A stretch of DNA of 64,000 nucleotides, taken from NCBI RefSeq assembly GCF_019219065.1, contig NZ_JAHUWK010000006.1, positions 281,330-345,329 on the forward strand. The letters run 5' to 3'. Below, piece after piece: positions 17,093 to 25,887 of the stretch. Source of the DNA: Duganella sp. sic0402. GTDB taxonomy: Bacteria; Pseudomonadota; Gammaproteobacteria; Burkholderiales; Burkholderiaceae_D. The notes under the pieces are model-generated. The model ran no database searches. It had not been told where the DNA came from and saw nothing but the letters and a program-made list of their open reading frames with translations. Made by a program: the position numbers and the translations under genes. Each line of letters opens with the position of its first letter. Positions within the stretch are counted from its first letter, which is position 1.

Positions 17093-18889
17093 GTGATACC
17101 ACAAACTTTTATCGCCGATTTGCTGAACCGGGTCGATATCGTCGACGTGGTCGGCCGTTACGTGCAGCTCAAGAAGGGCGGCGCGAACTACATGGGTTTG
17201 TGCCCGTTTCACAACGAAAAATCTCCCAGCTTTACAGTCAGCCCGACCAAGCAGTTTTACCACTGCTTCGGCTGCGGCGCACACGGTACCTCGATCGGTT
17301 TCATGATCGAATATTCCGGCATGGGCTTTGTCGATGCCGTCAAAGAGCTGGCGCAAAGCGTCGGCATGGTGGTGCCGGACCAGGACGACAAGATTCCGCC
17401 GGCGCAGCGCGCGCAGATGCAGGCGCAGAGCCTGGCGCTGACCGAGGCGATGACGCGCGCCAGCGACTTCTACAAGCTGCAACTGCGCAGCGCACCGAAT
17501 GCCATCGCCTACCTGAAGAACCGCGGCCTCACCGGCGAAATCGCCGCCCGCTTCGGCCTGGGCTACGCGCCGCCGGGCTGGGACAATCTGCGTTCGCAGT
17601 TCCCGGATTACGAAGCGGTGGTGCTGGCCGAATCCGGCCTGGTGATCGACAAGGTCGACGAAGACGGCAACAACCGCAAGCGCTATGACCGCTTCCGTGA
17701 GCGGGTGATGTTCCCGATCCGCAATACCAAGGGACAGGTGATCGCGTTTGGCGGCCGGGTGCTGGACCAGGGCGAACCGAAGTACTTGAATTCCCCGGAA
17801 ACGCCTTTATTTTCAAAGGGCTTCGAGCTGTATGGCCTGTTCGAGGCGCGCCAGGCGATCCGCGATGCCGGCTATGTGCTGGTGACGGAAGGCTATATGG
17901 ACGTGGTGGCGCTGGCGCAGATGGGTTTCCCGCAGGCGGTGGCGACACTGGGTACGGCCTGCACCACCAACCATGTGCAGAAGCTGTTGCGCCAGACCGA
18001 CACGGTGATCTTCAGTTTCGACGGCGACAAGGCCGGCCGCCGCGCCGCACGGCGCGCGCTGGAAGCCTGCTTGCCGCATGTGACGGACAACAAGACCATC
18101 AAGTTTTTGTTCCTGCCGACCGAGCACGATCCTGATAGCTATGTGCGCGCCTACGGCAAGGAAGCGTTTGAGCAGGAAATCCATGAGGCCATGCCGCTGT
18201 CGCAGTTCCTGATCAAGGAGGCGTGCGGCGAGCATGATATGAACAGCCTGGAAGGCCGGGCGCGCGCCCAGTTCGATGCCAAGCCGATGCTGCAGGCGAT
18301 GACGCCGACCGCGCTGCGGCTGCAAATCGTGCGCGGCCTGGCACAACTGACGCAAACCTCGCCGTCCGAGATCGAGGTGCTGTTCGAACTAGCCAAGCCG
18401 GTGGCGCTGAACAAGATCGCGCCGCCGAGGGGCGGCCGGCCGCAGCCGAAAGGGCTGGAGCTGCAGATCATGCGGGTGCTGGTGGCGCATCCCTCGCTGG
18501 CGCTGGACGTTGATGCGGCGGCGCAGGCGGCATTCCAATCGTTCGGCCAGGAGTCGGCGGAGCGCTTGACGCAGTTGCTGACCGAGGCGCGCGGCCTGGG
18601 CGAGAGCGGCTCCTTCGCCGCTTTTGCCCAGCACCTGAAGTCGCTGAGCGACGAGTACGACGGCATCATCGGCGAAATCGTCAAGGAGCCGGAGACGGAG
18701 CGCGACACCGAGCGGGTTGTGTTGCGGGCGGCGATCCGCCAGGTCAAGCAGGATGCGCTGAAGCGCGAGTTGAGCCAGTTGTTTGCGGCTGGCCTGTCGT
18801 CCGACGAGATCGGCGTACGCTACCGGGAGTTAACCGCACAGCAAGACCAGTTGTTGCGCGAGGCGCAGGCAGAGCTGGCGACGCGTTAA
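17093..18889 (+). CDS. dnaG: DNA primase
   Basis: Synthesises RNA primers at the replication fork; 598 aa. The N-terminal zinc-binding domain has CPFHNEKSPSF and YHCFGCGAHG (Cys, His, Cys, Cys ligands, about residues 41-65). The TOPRIM core has VTEGYMDVVALAQMG near residue 265 and FDGDKAGRRAA near residue 308. The C-terminal helicase-interaction domain follows. The start is a GTG (GTG-ATA-CCA), giving the common IPQxFI N-terminus. A strong hairpin precedes it. Confidence 0.98.
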   Translation: MIPQTFIADLLNRVDIVDVVGRYVQLKKGGANYMGLCPFHNEKSPSFTVSPTKQFYHCFGCGAHGTSIGFMIEYSGMGFVDAVKELAQSVGMVVPDQDDKIPPAQRAQMQAQSLALTEAMTRASDFYKLQLRSAPNAIAYLKNRGLTGEIAARFGLGYAPPGWDNLRSQFPDYEAVVLAESGLVIDKVDEDGNNRKRYDRFRERVMFPIRNTKGQVIAFGGRVLDQGEPKYLNSPETPLFSKGFELYGLFEARQAIRDAGYVLVTEGYMDVVALAQMGFPQAVATLGTACTTNHVQKLLRQTDTVIFSFDGDKAGRRAARRALEACLPHVTDNKTIKFLFLPTEHDPDSYVRAYGKEAFEQEIHEAMPLSQFLIKEACGEHDMNSLEGRARAQFDAKPMLQAMTPTALRLQIVRGLAQLTQTSPSEIEVLFELAKPVALNKIAPPRGGRPQPKGLELQIMRVLVAHPSLALDVDAAAQAAFQSFGQESAERLTQLLTEARGLGESGSFAAFAQHLKSLSDEYDGIIGEIVKEPETERDTERVVLRAAIRQVKQDALKRELSQLFAAGLSSDEIGVRYRELTAQQDQLLREAQAELATR

Positions 18890-18981
18890 AAGTTGTGTAC
18901 AGTTTTGTGTCGTAACGTTTCTGTCATTATTCCAGCGGGAGCTCCGCCGTGCATCCCCCTGGAAATTGAAAAGTGACGTGC

Positions 18982-18987
18982 TATAAT
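18982..18987 (+). promoter_or_regulatory. rpoD: Putative rpoD promoter -10 box
   Basis: A perfect TATAAT lies in the dnaG-rpoD gap. TTGAAA occurs upstream but only 10 nt away; at 16-18 nt the hexamer is CTGGAA/TGGAAA, so the -35 is weak. A start near 18994 would give a leader of about 330 nt. The 436-nt gap (18890-19325) holds no convincing ORF. Confidence 0.55.
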
Positions 18988-18993
18988 AAAACG

Positions 18994-19325
18994 CTAAGTG
19001 TTGTATGTTTTGGCATCGTTTTTCTGTTCAGAGTGTGTTTGTTTTCAGTGAGTTAGGCTCTTTGATCGACGCAGAGGGAACGGGTGTCGGCGGCCAGGGC
19101 CAGCTACGGTTCAGCAAATAGTCTGTTTGCTATCTAACCGAGTCATGGTTTCTTGCCCCCACGCACGTGTCTGATGCAGTAGAATTCTCGGGAATTCTCT
19201 ATAGACTCGGTCGGCCTGACCCAGGTGTAAGTAAGTCGTAGTATTGTCGGACTTGTGTAGTCGGCAAGTTCGAAGACGTAGTGATCCGAACAGGATCGAA
19301 ACTTTATCCGTAATCGAAAGCGCCT
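18994..19325 (+). other. Long untranslated leader of rpoD
   Basis: About 330 nt without a supported coding region. ACCGAGTC (19137-19144) is exactly complementary to GACTCGGT (19204-19211), closing a 59-nt loop that itself holds the repeated GAATTCTC(G) segments. This suggests a folded leader. No known riboswitch consensus was recognised. Confidence 0.4.
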
Positions 19326-21572
19326 GTGCCAATCAAGAAACCTGAATCCAAAGCGGCTGTAAAGCCGACTAAAGTGAGCGCAAAATCCGCTAAAACGGCG
19401 GACAAGCCGGAGACGCGCGTCGCCAGCAACCCGCCTGCGGTCAGCCAGACCACGGACGCGGCTGCATTGGCCGCGATCGACACGTCCGGTTACGTGCTGC
19501 CTTCGGTCAAAGTGCCGGGCCGGCGCGGGCGCAAACCGAAAGAATTCCAGCCTGAGAACGACGAAGTCGCAGCGCTCAACGCGGTCGAACGCGCCGAGCT
19601 GAAGGCGGTCGACAAGGCCAAGGCCAAGGACCGCAAGGCCAAGGAAAAAGCGCTGCTGAAGGACGCCTTCTCGTCCGACACCGAGGCGACCGAGGAAGAA
19701 CTCGAACGCCGGCGCCAGAAACTCAAGACCCTGATCAAGTTCGGCAAGGAACGCGGTTTCCTGACCTATGCCGAGATCAACGACCATCTGCCCGACAACA
19801 TCGTCGATCCGGAAGCGATCGAAGGCATTATCGGCACCTTCAACGACATGGGCATTGCCGTCTACGAGCATGCGCCCGACGCCGAGACGCTGCTGCTGTC
19901 CGACAATGTCGCCACCGTCACCAGCGATGACGAAGCCGAGGCGGCCGCCGAAGCGGCGCTGTCCACCGTTGACTCCGACTTCGGCCGCACCACCGACCCG
20001 GTGCGCATGTATATGCGCGAAATGGGCTCGGTCGAGCTGCTGACCCGCGAAGGCGAGATCGAAATCGCCAAGCGCATCGAAGATGGCCTGAAAGACATGA
20101 TCCAGGCGATTTCCGCCTGCCCGGTGACGATTGCCGAAATCATTGCCGCCTCCGACCGCATCCGCGCCGACGAAATCAAGATTGATGAAATCGTCGACGG
20201 CCTGGTCGATGAGAGCGAAGACCAGCAGGCGGCAGCGCCAGCAGCGGCTTCGTCCGATGAGGAAGAAGAAGACGAGGAAGAGCAAGAAGAGGAAGAAGAG
20301 GAAGAGGAAGAAGCCAGCCCATCGGGCGCTGCGGCGGGCTACTCGGCCGAACAGCTGGAAGCGCTGAAAAACGCCTCGCTGGCAAAATTCGATACCATCT
20401 CCCTGCAATTCGACAAGATGCGCCGCGCCTTCGAGAAAGAGGGCTACAACTCGAAAGCCTACGTCAAGGCGCAGGAAGCGATTTCCCAGGAACTGCTGGG
20501 CATCCGCTTTACCGCCAAAGTGGTCGAGAAACTGTGCGACACGCTGCGTGGCCAGGTCGATGAAGTCCGCCACATCGAGAAACAGATTCTGGACGTGGCG
20601 GTCAACAAGTGCGGCATGCCGCGCGCCCACTTCATCAAAGTCTTCCCCGGCAATGAAACCAATCTGGAATGGGTTGATGGCGAAGTGGCTGCCGGCCACG
20701 CCTACAGCGCCATCCTGGGCCGCAACATTCCGACCATCAAGGAGTTGCAACAGCGCCTGATCGATCTGCAGGCGCGCGTGGTGCTGCCGCTGCCGGACTT
20801 GCGCAACATCAACCGCCAGATGGCGGCCGGTGAAATGAAGGCGCGCAAGGCCAAGCGCGAAATGACCGAGGCCAACTTGCGCCTGGTGATTTCGATCGCC
20901 AAGAAATACACCAACCGTGGCTTGCAGTTCCTCGACCTGATCCAGGAAGGCAATATCGGCCTGATGAAGGCGGTGGACAAGTTTGAATACCGTCGCGGCT
21001 ACAAATTCTCGACCTATGCAACGTGGTGGATACGCCAGGCCATCACCCGTTCGATCGCCGACCAGGCGCGCACCATCCGGATTCCGGTGCACATGATCGA
21101 AACCATCAACAAGATGAACCGTATCTCGCGCCAGATCCTGCAAGAGACGGGCGCCGAGCCGGACCCGGCAACGCTGGCCATCAAGATGGAAATGCCCGAG
21201 GACAAGATCCGCAAGATCATGAAAATCGCCAAGGAGCCGATTTCGATGGAGACGCCGATCGGCGACGACGACGATTCGCATCTGGGCGACTTCATCGAGG
21301 ACAACAACACGCTGGCGCCTTCCGACGCGGCGCTGCATGCCTCGATGCGCGGCGTGGTCAAGGACGTGCTCGATTCGCTGACGCCGCGCGAGGCCAAAGT
21401 CCTGCGCATGCGTTTCGGTATCGAAATGTCGACCGATCACACGCTGGAAGAAGTGGGCAAACAGTTTGACGTGACGCGCGAGCGCATCCGTCAGATCGAA
21501 GCCAAGGCCTTGCGCAAGCTGCGCCATCCGAGCCGCTCGGACAAGCTGAAGAGCTTCCTGGAAGCCAACTAA
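19326..21572 (+). CDS. rpoD: RNA polymerase primary sigma factor (sigma-70)
   Basis: Housekeeping sigma factor of 748 aa. Region 1.1 lies around residues 110-200; region 1.2 has [13 protein letters not shown]; a non-conserved insert follows with an extreme acidic run of Glu/Asp at about residues 312-333; region 2 has [13 protein letters not shown] [20 protein letters not shown] and RTIRIPVH; region 4.2 ends with the helix-turn-helix [20 protein letters not shown]. The start is a GTG (GTG-CCA-ATC-AAG), normal for the group. The N-terminal 100 residues are Lys/Ala-rich. It is the last protein gene of the block, before a tRNA and a strong terminator. Confidence 0.98.
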   Translation: MPIKKPESKAAVKPTKVSAKSAKTADKPETRVASNPPAVSQTTDAAALAAIDTSGYVLPSVKVPGRRGRKPKEFQPENDEVAALNAVERAELKAVDKAKAKDRKAKEKALLKDAFSSDTEATEEELERRRQKLKTLIKFGKERGFLTYAEINDHLPDNIVDPEAIEGIIGTFNDMGIAVYEHAPDAETLLLSDNVATVTSDDEAEAAAEAALSTVDSDFGRTTDPVRMYMREMGSVELLTREGEIEIAKRIEDGLKDMIQAISACPVTIAEIIAASDRIRADEIKIDEIVDGLVDESEDQQAAAPAAASSDEEEEDEEEQEEEEEEEEEASPSGAAAGYSAEQLEALKNASLAKFDTISLQFDKMRRAFEKEGYNSKAYVKAQEAISQELLGIRFTAKVVEKLCDTLRGQVDEVRHIEKQILDVAVNKCGMPRAHFIKVFPGNETNLEWVDGEVAAGHAYSAILGRNIPTIKELQQRLIDLQARVVLPLPDLRNINRQMAAGEMKARKAKREMTEANLRLVISIAKKYTNRGLQFLDLIQEGNIGLMKAVDKFEYRRGYKFSTYATWWIRQAITRSIADQARTIRIPVHMIETINKMNRISRQILQETGAEPDPATLAIKMEMPEDKIRKIMKIAKEPISMETPIGDDDDSHLGDFIEDNNTLAPSDAALHASMRGVVKDVLDSLTPREAKVLRMRFGIEMSTDHTLEEVGKQFDVTRERIRQIEAKALRKLRHPSRSDKLKSFLEAN

Positions 21573-21674
21573 GACTTGACTGGGGTAGGGCTAGCCTTTA
21601 TGCTCGCGTGTTCGTTTTCTTAACGAGTGCGCATCAGAGAGACTAGACCTTCTCCAGCGCAGCAACACCCCTCA

Positions 21675-21753
<79 letters not shown>

Positions 21754-21762
21754 AATAAAATG

Positions 21763-21795
21763 AAGGACTTAGGTGCAAGCCTAAGTCCTTTTTTA
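21763..21795 (+). terminator. Rho-independent terminator after the tRNA
   Basis: A perfect 11-bp stem, AAGGACTTAGG (21763-21773) with CCTAAGTCCTT (21780-21790), 6-nt loop and T tract directly after. It ends the rpoD-tRNA transcript and insulates it from the convergent toxin gene. Confidence 0.92.
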
Positions 21796-21804
21796 TTGCC
21801 GCTG

Positions 21805-22191
21805 TCAGACGTAGCGCACTGGACCGGGATATTGCGCGACCAGTGGATCAGATGTGATTAAGGAGATGCCTTCAACAATTGCCTGTGCTACCAGGATGCG
21901 GTCGAACGGATCTTTGTGTAGTGAAGCAAGGGTATCGACGGCAACAGTATGTTCGCTCGTGATAGGTAATTCGGCATATCCGTTATCCAGTAGTCCGCGT
22001 CTTAGCAGGCGAGGATCTACTTGGAAATCGCTACGCCCAAGTCCGTGCTTGATGGTAATTTCCCATAGACTGGCGGCGCTGAACAGCAGTTCATTGTTTG
22101 GATCATCCAGCAATAAATGAGCGGCTGGCGACAGCCGCTCAGGTTGCCCTGCTGCCCAGAGCAATAGATGCGTATCCAGCAGCAGTTTCAT
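21805..22191 (-). CDS. VapC-family PIN-domain toxin
   Basis: Predicted ribonuclease toxin of 128 aa. The PIN acidic residues are in LLLDTHLLLWA (Asp6), SLWEITIK (Glu near 43), KDPFDRILVAQA (Asp near 96) and LITSDPLV. It overlaps the upstream antitoxin gene by 4 nt (ATGA), the classic toxin-antitoxin layout with antitoxin first. Target RNA is unknown. Confidence 0.92.
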   Translation of the reverse strand: MKLLLDTHLLLWAAGQPERLSPAAHLLLDDPNNELLFSAASLWEITIKHGLGRSDFQVDPRLLRRGLLDNGYAELPITSEHTVAVDTLASLHKDPFDRILVAQAIVEGISLITSDPLVAQYPGPVRYV

Positions 22192-22433
22192 GACTCAGCA
22201 TTGAAAAGCTGCGCAATTTCATTGTTTCCCATGGTGTTGAAATCATCTGGTACGCTGATATTTCCCGTCAGGAAGCCCAAGCGGCGAGTTTGACCATGTG
22301 TAGGCGCGTCAAGCGCCACCACTTTCACCAAGGGTTTGCCAGCTTTGGCAATAACGAAGGGTTCTCCGTTGACCGCTTGCTCTACAAGCCGGGAAAGGTG
22401 CGTTTTCGCTTCATGGATATTGACAGTTAGCAT
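22188..22433 (-). CDS. Phd/YefM-family antitoxin
   Basis: Antitoxin of 81 aa. The N-terminal DNA-binding part has the family pattern NIHEAKTHLSRLVEQAVNGE followed by FVIAKAGKPLVKVV; the C-terminal tail should bind and neutralise the PIN toxin downstream. A GGAG precedes the ATG. The operator-like palindrome 18 nt upstream fits autorepression by the antitoxin/toxin complex. Confidence 0.9.
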   Translation of the reverse strand: MLTVNIHEAKTHLSRLVEQAVNGEPFVIAKAGKPLVKVVALDAPTHGQTRRLGFLTGNISVPDDFNTMGNNEIAQLFNAES

Positions 22434-22450
22434 GTTGGCATCTCCACTAA

Positions 22451-22466
22451 ACTAAGTTCTCTTAGT
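22451..22466. promoter_or_regulatory. Operator-like palindrome upstream of the toxin-antitoxin operon
   Basis: ACTAAG-TTCT-CTTAGT is a perfect 6+4+6 inverted repeat, flanked by further partly symmetric AAACTA...TAGTTT sequence. It lies 18 nt upstream of the antitoxin start, where a Phd-type repressor would block the promoter. Confidence 0.6.
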
Positions 22467-22587
22467 CTAGTTTGATTCTTGCGGATGTCAATCGCGTTCT
22501 AAGGGCGCTATTTTTCTTGGTTCAGATGCTCCAGCAAATTGTACTTAGACTAAAATTGTCGCCACACCCATTAAGGAGGAGACAGGC

Positions 22588-23694
22588 ATGATTGATATGA
22601 ATCGACGCGGGCTGGTGATTGCTGCTGGTAGCGCTATCACGGCTTCGGCGGTGGGGCTGCCGGCGATGGCGGCAACGGCAGGGCGCAAGCTGGGCTATGC
22701 GATAGTCGGGCTGGGCGGCTATGGGCTGGGGATTATCATTCCACAGTTTAAGAACTGCGAACACAGCAAGCTGGTGGCGCTGGTCAGTGGCGATCCGGCC
22801 AAGGCCAAGCGCGTGGCGGCCGAGTATGGCGTGCCGGAAAGCGGCATCTACGATTACAAGAATTTCGACAGCATCAAGGACAATCCGGAGATCGATATTG
22901 TCTACGTCTGCCTGCCGGTGTCGATGCACGCCGAGTACACCATCCGTGCCGCCCAGGCGGGCAAGCATGTGATGTGCGAGAAGCCGATGGCGGTGTCGTC
23001 GAAAGAGTGCGAAGCGATGATCGCTGCCTGCAAAAAGGCTGGCAAAAAGCTGATGATCGGCTATCGCTGCCACTTTGAAGCGCATAACCTGGAAGCGATC
23101 CGCCTGGCCCGTTCGGGCGCGATCGGCAAGCTGCGCTATTTCCGCTCCGAGCACGGTTTCACCGCCGGCAATCCCAACGCATGGCGTTTGAAGAAAGCGA
23201 TGTCCGGCGGCGGTTCGCTGATGGATATCGGCATTTACGCGCTGAACGCGGCACGTTATATGACGGGAGAGGAACCGATTGCGGTCTACGCCAAGGAAAC
23301 CACCGACCGCAATGATCCGCGCTTCAAGGAAGTGGAGGACATGATCGAGTTCCAGCTGGAATTCCCGTCCGGCGTGATTGGCTCCTGCATGTCAATGTAC
23401 AGCGCCAATCAGAACCATATCCTGCTGATGGGCGACAAGGGCCGCATCGACCTGGAGCCGGGCACGCGCTACGATGGCAACAAGCTGTGGGTAGGCCAGG
23501 ACCGCAGCAAGCAAGTCGATCCGCCGCCGGGACCGGGCAAAACCCAGTGGGCGGCGCAGCTGGATCACCTGTCGCAGTGCATCGTCAACAACAAGGAGCC
23601 TATTGTGGCGGGCGAAGAGGGCCTGCGCGATATCCGTATCGTCGAGGCGATTTACCGCTCGGCGCGCGAGCAGAAACGGATCGTGCTGGCGTAA
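22588..23694 (+). CDS. Gfo/Idh/MocA-family oxidoreductase with Tat-type signal
   Basis: NAD(P)-dependent sugar or polyol oxidoreductase of 368 aa. An RR-containing leader (MNRRGLVIAAG and a hydrophobic stretch ending AMAATAG) suggests Tat export with folded cofactor, as for glucose-fructose oxidoreductase. The Rossmann motif GLGGYGLG is near residue 44, and the catalytic motif EKPMAVSSKE near residue 131 carries the family Lys. A strong AAGGAGGAG ribosome-binding site precedes the ATG. Its stop abuts the stop of the next, convergent gene with no spacer. Confidence 0.88.
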   Translation: MIDMNRRGLVIAAGSAITASAVGLPAMAATAGRKLGYAIVGLGGYGLGIIIPQFKNCEHSKLVALVSGDPAKAKRVAAEYGVPESGIYDYKNFDSIKDNPEIDIVYVCLPVSMHAEYTIRAAQAGKHVMCEKPMAVSSKECEAMIAACKKAGKKLMIGYRCHFEAHNLEAIRLARSGAIGKLRYFRSEHGFTAGNPNAWRLKKAMSGGGSLMDIGIYALNAARYMTGEEPIAVYAKETTDRNDPRFKEVEDMIEFQLEFPSGVIGSCMSMYSANQNHILLMGDKGRIDLEPGTRYDGNKLWVGQDRSKQVDPPPGPGKTQWAAQLDHLSQCIVNNKEPIVAGEEGLRDIRIVEAIYRSAREQKRIVLA

Positions 23695-24339
23695 TCAGCC
23701 GGCGCGTTCTTCGGCGGCGCGCACGTCCTGCATCGCCGCCACCAGATCCGCCGTGGTCAGCGCTTCTTTCAGCGGGAAGCCGTCTTCCAGTGCCACCACG
23801 GCGCCTTCGGCGATGGCGGGAGTGTCGCCGGCCGGCGGATTCGGCGTGTGCGGCATGTAGGCGAATGGCGGGAAGCGCGTCTGGCCGTGCTGGGCGATGT
23901 CGTTGAGCGTGCGCGGCGCCGCGCGCAGCAGGCCGTTGCGTACGCGCCGCTGGCGTTCCTCTTCGCGCTGTTTCAGTTGCGCGCTGAGGAAGGCGATTTC
24001 TTCGGTGAGGCGGTCCGCCTCGGTTTGCTGGCTCTGCATTTCTTCATCGCTCAGCGCTTCTTCCCATTGCGTCAGTTTCAGCAGGCCGCGCTTGTGCATG
24101 GCTTGGCGCTGCAGGTCGATTTCCAGCGTGCCCAGCCGGGTCTTGTGCTGCTCCAGCGCTTGCACGGCGCTGGCATCGCCATTGGCGCGGTGCCATTTGT
24201 CGTTGAAGTCGAAGACCAGGCCATCAAAGTAGAAATACATGGGCAAGGCGTGCGGCGACGCCAGCACTTGTTGCGGGCTGAGCTTCCAGCGCGCGGCCAG
24301 TTCGGTCAGCGTCAGGGTGAGGGGTTCTATCGTAGGCAT
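23695..24339 (-). CDS. Hypothetical protein with central coiled coil
   Basis: Unrecognised 214-aa protein. The N-terminus (TLTLTELAARWKLSPQQVLAS) looks like a helix-turn-helix or MerR-type helix pair; residues about 70-145 are Gln/Glu/Arg-rich and predicted coiled coil; the remaining part is Pro/Ala-rich with LKEALTTADLVAAM. There is no signal peptide or membrane segment. It could be a small DNA-binding or phage-type accessory protein, but no family was identified. Confidence 0.65.
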   Translation of the reverse strand: MPTIEPLTLTLTELAARWKLSPQQVLASPHALPMYFYFDGLVFDFNDKWHRANGDASAVQALEQHKTRLGTLEIDLQRQAMHKRGLLKLTQWEEALSDEEMQSQQTEADRLTEEIAFLSAQLKQREEERQRRVRNGLLRAAPRTLNDIAQHGQTRFPPFAYMPHTPNPPAGDTPAIAEGAVVALEDGFPLKEALTTADLVAAMQDVRAAEERAG

Positions 24340-24416
24340 ATGCGTATTTTCTCATAGCGCATGATTTAGTGCGCCGGCCTGTAAAATGTCACTCTTGCTG
24401 TTGCGGAGTAATTCCC

Positions 24417-24782
24417 ATGATGTTTTTAAAAGTCCCGTTCGCGGAAAAAGATGAAGCCAAGGCGCTGGGTGCGCGCTGGAATAATGATCGAAAATCCTGG
24501 TATGTGCCTGAAGGCAAACCGGTGGAAGCCTTCAAGCGCTGGCTGCCGCCGGGCGGCGCCGATTTCGTTCCGGCCGTCGCCAAGCCTTCGCTGAAGTCGC
24601 GCCCGGTGATGACCGACTCTTACGCTGGCAAGCCGGTCATCGGCCGCTACTATATCGAGCTGCAACATGACTGCGATCCCTTCATCGCCTGCCCGGTGTG
24701 CGCGCCCAAGCTGGCCAGTTCCGGCTGGCAGGGCCATTATGATGATGTTGCAAAGATGCTAAAGCCGCTGCGTCCGGCGTGA
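24417..24782 (+). CDS. DUF5710-domain protein with C-terminal CxxC
   Basis: Protein of 121 aa. The N-terminal half matches the DUF5710 pattern (LKVPFAEKDEAKALGARWNNDRKSWYVP), a small domain often attached to DNA-processing proteins such as primases and plasmid factors. The C-terminal half has HDCDPFIACPVCAPK, a possible zinc-binding pair. It stands alone after the divergent hypothetical gene. Function unknown. Confidence 0.75.
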   Translation: MMFLKVPFAEKDEAKALGARWNNDRKSWYVPEGKPVEAFKRWLPPGGADFVPAVAKPSLKSRPVMTDSYAGKPVIGRYYIELQHDCDPFIACPVCAPKLASSGWQGHYDDVAKMLKPLRPA

Positions 24783-24825
24783 TGTTCTATTTACAAAATT
24801 AGCGGGAGATGCAATCCTCATCCCG

Positions 24826-25887
24826 ATGAATAGCACGACCTTCCGCACCGAAAACCGTCCTGTCGTTCCGGTCCAGCGCTACCGCCAGCCGGCCGATATT
24901 TTTGAAGCCTTGTTCCAGAGCATACAGGGCGGCGAAAACCATCCGCGTCCGACGCTGGAGCTGACGCCGGATTCGCCCTTTCTGCCGTTCCTGGAAATTG
25001 GCTACGCGCTGCGCACCTGCCTGGAAAAACCGTCGCGTCACGCGTATTTGCTGCACCGACTGCGTCCGCACGTGAGCGTGCTGGTCGGCACGCTGCCCGC
25101 CAGCATTCTGCCGATGGGCATGCTGCCCAAGCTGGCGCCGCTGCCTGGCTTCCGCCCGCTGGAAGCGATTTCCGACGCTGAACTCCATCAATGGCTGATT
25201 CAGGAAAGTGGCCTCATCTACGGCGAAATGCAGCGCTTCGAGCTGGAAAACTACTTCGACGCGATCAAACCTTATCTGCCGACGGGCGGCATCATGGTTG
25301 ACCTGGGAAGCGGACTGGGCAAGGTGGTGATGACGGCCGCGCTGACCTTGCCGTTTTCGCGCTGTGTTGGCGTCGAGCTGATGACCTACCGGCACCGGCT
25401 GGCGCAGGACCGCCTGGTGCGGCTGCTGACGCTGACCCGGCAGGGTTTGGAAGCCTTGCCCGAGCCGCTGAGGGTGGACACGCCGCTGACGCTACCATCC
25501 GGCGTGGTGGCAAACGGCCGGCATCTGCTGGAGCTGGGCGCGCGCATCGCCTTCATCGAAAACGATATGTTCAAGGTGGATGTGCGCGGCGCCAGCCTGG
25601 TGTTTGTCTACAGCACCTGTTTCGGTCCGCTGATGAACGCGCTCAGCAACAAGCTGGCGCGCGAGTTGCCGGAAGGCGCGCTGGTGAGCACCACCACCTA
25701 TCCGATCAAGCATCCGTCCTTCCGTCTATTGGAGACGCATGCGCCGGGTACGCTATCGTGGACCAGTATGATGATTTATCAGCGCATAGGCCCGCCGACG
25801 ACGCAGACGGTGCTGGAAGACCGTTATCTGCACCAGCCGGACACGGATGCCTGGGAAGCGCGCGCCAGGGAGGAATTAGGCGGTTAA
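24826..25887 (+). CDS. Class I SAM-dependent methyltransferase, DOT1-like
   Basis: Soluble protein of 353 aa. Residues about 1-125 are an unassigned helical region; the methyltransferase fold begins with IYGEMQRFELENYFDAIKPYL and motif I MVDLGSGLGKVVMTAAL (about residues 158-174), then CVGVELMTYRHRLAQ, IENDMFKVDVRGASLVFVYST. The order GE....D...DLGSG.GKVV....GVE is that of the DOT1 lysine methyltransferase domain. Bacterial relatives are uncharacterised, so the substrate is open. Its 3' end overlaps the convergent argP-like gene by 4 nt. Confidence 0.75.
   Translation: MNSTTFRTENRPVVPVQRYRQPADIFEALFQSIQGGENHPRPTLELTPDSPFLPFLEIGYALRTCLEKPSRHAYLLHRLRPHVSVLVGTLPASILPMGMLPKLAPLPGFRPLEAISDAELHQWLIQESGLIYGEMQRFELENYFDAIKPYLPTGGIMVDLGSGLGKVVMTAALTLPFSRCVGVELMTYRHRLAQDRLVRLLTLTRQGLEALPEPLRVDTPLTLPSGVVANGRHLLELGARIAFIENDMFKVDVRGASLVFVYSTCFGPLMNALSNKLARELPEGALVSTTTYPIKHPSFRLLETHAPGTLSWTSMMIYQRIGPPTTQTVLEDRYLHQPDTDAWEARAREELGG

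Noticed and set aside
19143..21527. Minus-strand frame of 794 codons opposite rpoD.
   Set aside because: rpoD is certain on the plus strand; the antisense product is Phe/Arg/His-rich without homology to any known family.
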